Origin: Komarekiella atlantica HA4396-MV6
GTDB lineage: Bacteria; Cyanobacteriota; Cyanobacteriia; Cyanobacteriales; Nostocaceae
Reading direction: 5' to 3'
DNA length: 64,000 nucleotides
NCBI GenBank assembly: GCA_019359395.1
Contig: JAHHHK010000013.1
Coordinates: forward strand, 1-64,000
Made by a program: the position numbers and the translations under genes
Notes under the pieces: generated by a model
The model's database searches: none
The model's input: the letters and a program-made list of their open reading frames with translations, nothing else
Told to the model about the DNA's origin: nothing
Shown here: piece after piece, positions 62,048-64,000 of the stretch
Numbering within the stretch: position 1 is the first letter of the stretch
How the letters are laid out: every line of letters starts with the position of its first letter

Positions 62048-63040
62048 TTAGGGGTGTTTGACTAGATACTTAAATAAATCATCAAGAACTGCATTCATAG
62101 CCAAAACATCAAAAGCGTACCAGTGGTCAGAATCTACCAGATAAACCCGATTTTGTTGAACCACCTTCAACTTTCGCCACAGTGGATCTTTTTGTAGTTT
62201 TTCTAATGTTTCTCTACTAGCTTTTCCTCCTCTAGTGGAAAGGAATAAAACATCACCATCAATATCAAATAAATTTTCCTGAGAAATATTATCTTTTGTG
62301 AAAAAATCACCCCTTTGTGAGGGTGGGCGTTGTAATCCAATATCATTTAAAACTGCACTAGTGGGATGTTTTTTTCCATAAGTGTAAATGCCATAAGTTT
62401 GGTCTACAGTAGCAACTGATACTTGCATTTGCAGACGGCGATTCTCCTTTGGAGAGGCTACGCCAACGCCCAGTTCTTGTTGCAATTTTTCAATTCGTTG
62501 CCAATATTTGTTTATTAACTGTTTACTTTCCTGTTCTTTATTTAGCAATTTAGCAGTATCTTCTAAGTTGTTTTGCCAAGGAAGAGGAGGCGCAGGAAGA
62601 TTCAAGACAACAGTAGGCGCAATGTTAGATAATTGTTGATAAATATTTTTTAACCGCGTGTTCCCTAAAATTAAATCGGGTTTTAGTAGCAAAATCTTTT
62701 CTAAATTTGGTTCAGCAAGAGTACCAATATATTCAGCTTCATTTGCTTTGTCTCCCAAATGTTCTGGGAAAGGTTCACCCGGAATCCATATAGTTGCAAT
62801 TGGCTTAATACCTAATGCCAAGGTACTACAAAAAGTGCCCATCCACATTGTCACTACTCGCTGAGGATTGCGAGGAATGCAAGTTTTTCCCATCAAGTGT
62901 TGCACAACTCGGCAATCTTCTTTGAGTTGTTTTGGGCTTGTAACACTATAGTTAATGTTTCTGCTACAAGCCGAAGTCAGTGTAAATGTCAAAACTCCTA
63001 ATAATAATAAGTTGATCAAACGATGCAAAGAAGCTCTCAT
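62048..63040 (-). CDS. Iron-siderophore ABC transporter substrate-binding lipoprotein
   Basis: The protein has 330 residues. The lipobox is LTSAC with Cys25. The periplasmic-binding fold of the FecB/FhuD type shows in PQRVVTMWMGTFCSTLALGI, in LEKILLLKPDLILGNTRLKN, and in VYLVDSDHWYAFDVLAMNAV. It should bind ferric siderophore in the periplasm and hand it to an inner-membrane ABC transporter, which is not in the window. It follows the receptor gene on the minus strand by 10 bp, so they form one operon, probably iron-regulated. No Fur box could be seen because the promoter lies beyond the edge. Confidence 0.92.
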   Translation of the reverse strand: MRASLHRLINLLLLGVLTFTLTSACSRNINYSVTSPKQLKEDCRVVQHLMGKTCIPRNPQRVVTMWMGTFCSTLALGIKPIATIWIPGEPFPEHLGDKANEAEYIGTLAEPNLEKILLLKPDLILGNTRLKNIYQQLSNIAPTVVLNLPAPPLPWQNNLEDTAKLLNKEQESKQLINKYWQRIEKLQQELGVGVASPKENRRLQMQVSVATVDQTYGIYTYGKKHPTSAVLNDIGLQRPPSQRGDFFTKDNISQENLFDIDGDVLFLSTRGGKASRETLEKLQKDPLWRKLKVVQQNRVYLVDSDHWYAFDVLAMNAVLDDLFKYLVKHP

Positions 63041-63050
63041 GAACTCACCC

Positions 63051-64000
63051 CTAAAACTCCCAGGAAATTGTTCCTTGTACAGTCAGTGGATCTCCTGGTA
63101 GAACACGATTTCGGTTTTGAGCCGAGACAAAATAATCAACATCAAACAAATTTTGGATATTGAGTGAAGCCCGGAAGTTGTTTCGTTTGTAAAATATAGC
63201 AGCATCCGTGCGTGTATAACCTGGCAACACAAATGTATTTCCTAACTCACCTTGGCGATCGCCATAGTAAAATACTCCTAGACCGAATCCCAATCCTTTC
63301 AAGTCGCCAGATTGAAGTTCATAAGTTGTCCATAGATTGAGCGCGTGTTTAGGTACATTATTCAATTGATTACCAACTGAAAAGTCATTGTCTTCTGTAA
63401 TTTCTGCATCGGTGAAAGCATAACCTGCAATAACATTCCATCCTGGGAAGATTTCACCAGAAATATCAAACTCAATCCCACGGCTTCGCTGCTCCCCAAC
63501 TAGAATGCTTCGGAAGGGATTATCAGAATCGGATGTTGGCAGGTTAGAACGAGTTAAGTCATAAAAGGCTAGTGTTGCAGCCAACCGCTCCGTAATATCA
63601 GCTTTGACACCAATTTCGTACTGTGTACCTCGCTCTGGTTCAGCCTCCGCAGGAGCGAATCCACTAGATGTTGAATAATTAAACGAACGACTATGGCTAG
63701 CATAGAGCGAGATTGGTTGAATGGGCTGGTAAACAATCCCAACACGGGGGCTAAAAGCCTCTGTTTGTTTAAAGTCATCTATTTGTTCAAGTGGTTCCTG
63801 ATATTTTTGATTGGCAATATCAAAACGTCCACCCAAAAGTAGCTTGAAGTTTTCTGCTAAGGTGATTTGATCTTGGAAGTAAAAACCTAATTGCTGCACT
63901 CTATCTTTGTTAATGAAGCGCTCAAAACTTTGATCTATTGGAGTACGCCCATACACAGGGTTAAAAATATCAAGGGGAGTGTAATTGAAATCACCAGCAC
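63051..64000 (-). CDS. TonB-dependent siderophore receptor, C-terminal part (cut by window edge)
   Basis: The frame is open from the window edge at 64000 to 63051, giving about 316 residues of the beta-barrel. Repeated receptor strands include FYFQDQITLAENFKLLLGGR, SFNYSTSSGFAPAEAEPERG, and ATLAFYDLTRSNL, and it ends in the outer-membrane signature GTISWEF with a terminal Phe. The plug domain and TonB box lie outside the window. A frame start at 63956 is only an internal Val and not the true start. It imports ferric siderophores across the outer membrane and is co-transcribed with the binding lipoprotein. Confidence 0.93.
   Translation of the reverse strand, partial: AGDFNYTPLDIFNPVYGRTPIDQSFERFINKDRVQQLGFYFQDQITLAENFKLLLGGRFDIANQKYQEPLEQIDDFKQTEAFSPRVGIVYQPIQPISLYASHSRSFNYSTSSGFAPAEAEPERGTQYEIGVKADITERLAATLAFYDLTRSNLPTSDSDNPFRSILVGEQRSRGIEFDISGEIFPGWNVIAGYAFTDAEITEDNDFSVGNQLNNVPKHALNLWTTYELQSGDLKGLGFGLGVFYYGDRQGELGNTFVLPGYTRTDAAIFYKRNNFRASLNIQNLFDVDYFVSAQNRNRVLPGDPLTVQGTISWEF

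Overview
The window looks like a chromosomal segment of a filamentous, Nostoc-type cyanobacterium. The evidence is oxygenic photosynthesis genes (psbD, psbC, ycf4, ndhL), a trnL-UAA gene interrupted by a group I intron, many HIP1 octamers (GCGATCGC), several families of short dispersed repeats, and low-GC intergenic DNA. No phage, plasmid or CRISPR signature was seen. The species cannot be named from the sequence alone.

Layout. 1-4.5 kb is accessory DNA: nested dispersed repeats around a 142-residue unknown gene, then three small two-gene modules (a VapC toxin pair, a decayed xisH with xisI, and hicBA). 4.5-8.4 kb holds two multi-domain histidine kinases, the second ending exactly where a miniature inverted-repeat element begins. 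8.8-14.5 kb carries an unknown protein, a murein hydrolase-like M23 protein, tRNA-Arg(CCG), a run of four related small peptides with a Gly-Gly motif, a single-domain cyclic-nucleotide-binding protein and a DUF72 protein. 14.5-25.4 kb is housekeeping: psbDC on the minus strand, then ycf4, a cyclophilin lipoprotein, a ketoacyl synthase, a folate/biopterin-type transporter, a carotenoid oxygenase and glutamate dehydrogenase.

25.5-31.4 kb is patchy. It has a response regulator split by a frameshift, a Cys-repeat secreted protein, a REP-associated transposase flanked by its likely REP palindromes, a secreted-protein pseudogene with one stop codon, and a two-gene unit of a small secreted protein plus a CHASE2 histidine kinase. 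31.5-45 kb contains a sugar-acid kinase, minCDE, a MAPEG protein, fmt, paired lipoproteins, an LPG-synthase-type membrane protein and a large unknown. 45.4-49.8 kb holds intron-containing trnL, a DUF1835 protein and the ndhL-DUF3007-trpA cluster.

49.8-64 kb is gene-poor at first, with a 314-bp hairpin-packed inverted-repeat element and a 46-residue ribbon-helix-helix gene. It is followed by a GntR regulator, a PAS protein, a heme-oxygenase-like putative metalloenzyme, a DhaM-HPr-EI phosphotransferase fusion, a seven-bladed WD40 protein, an Rpn-type nuclease-like protein, and a siderophore uptake pair (TonB-dependent receptor, cut by the window edge, and a binding lipoprotein).

The best candidates for something undescribed are the four Gly-Gly peptides at 11.4-12.7 kb, the hairpin-packed element at 50.0-50.3 kb, the RAYT/REP family at 26.2-28.9 kb, and the small secreted protein coupled to the CHASE2 kinase.
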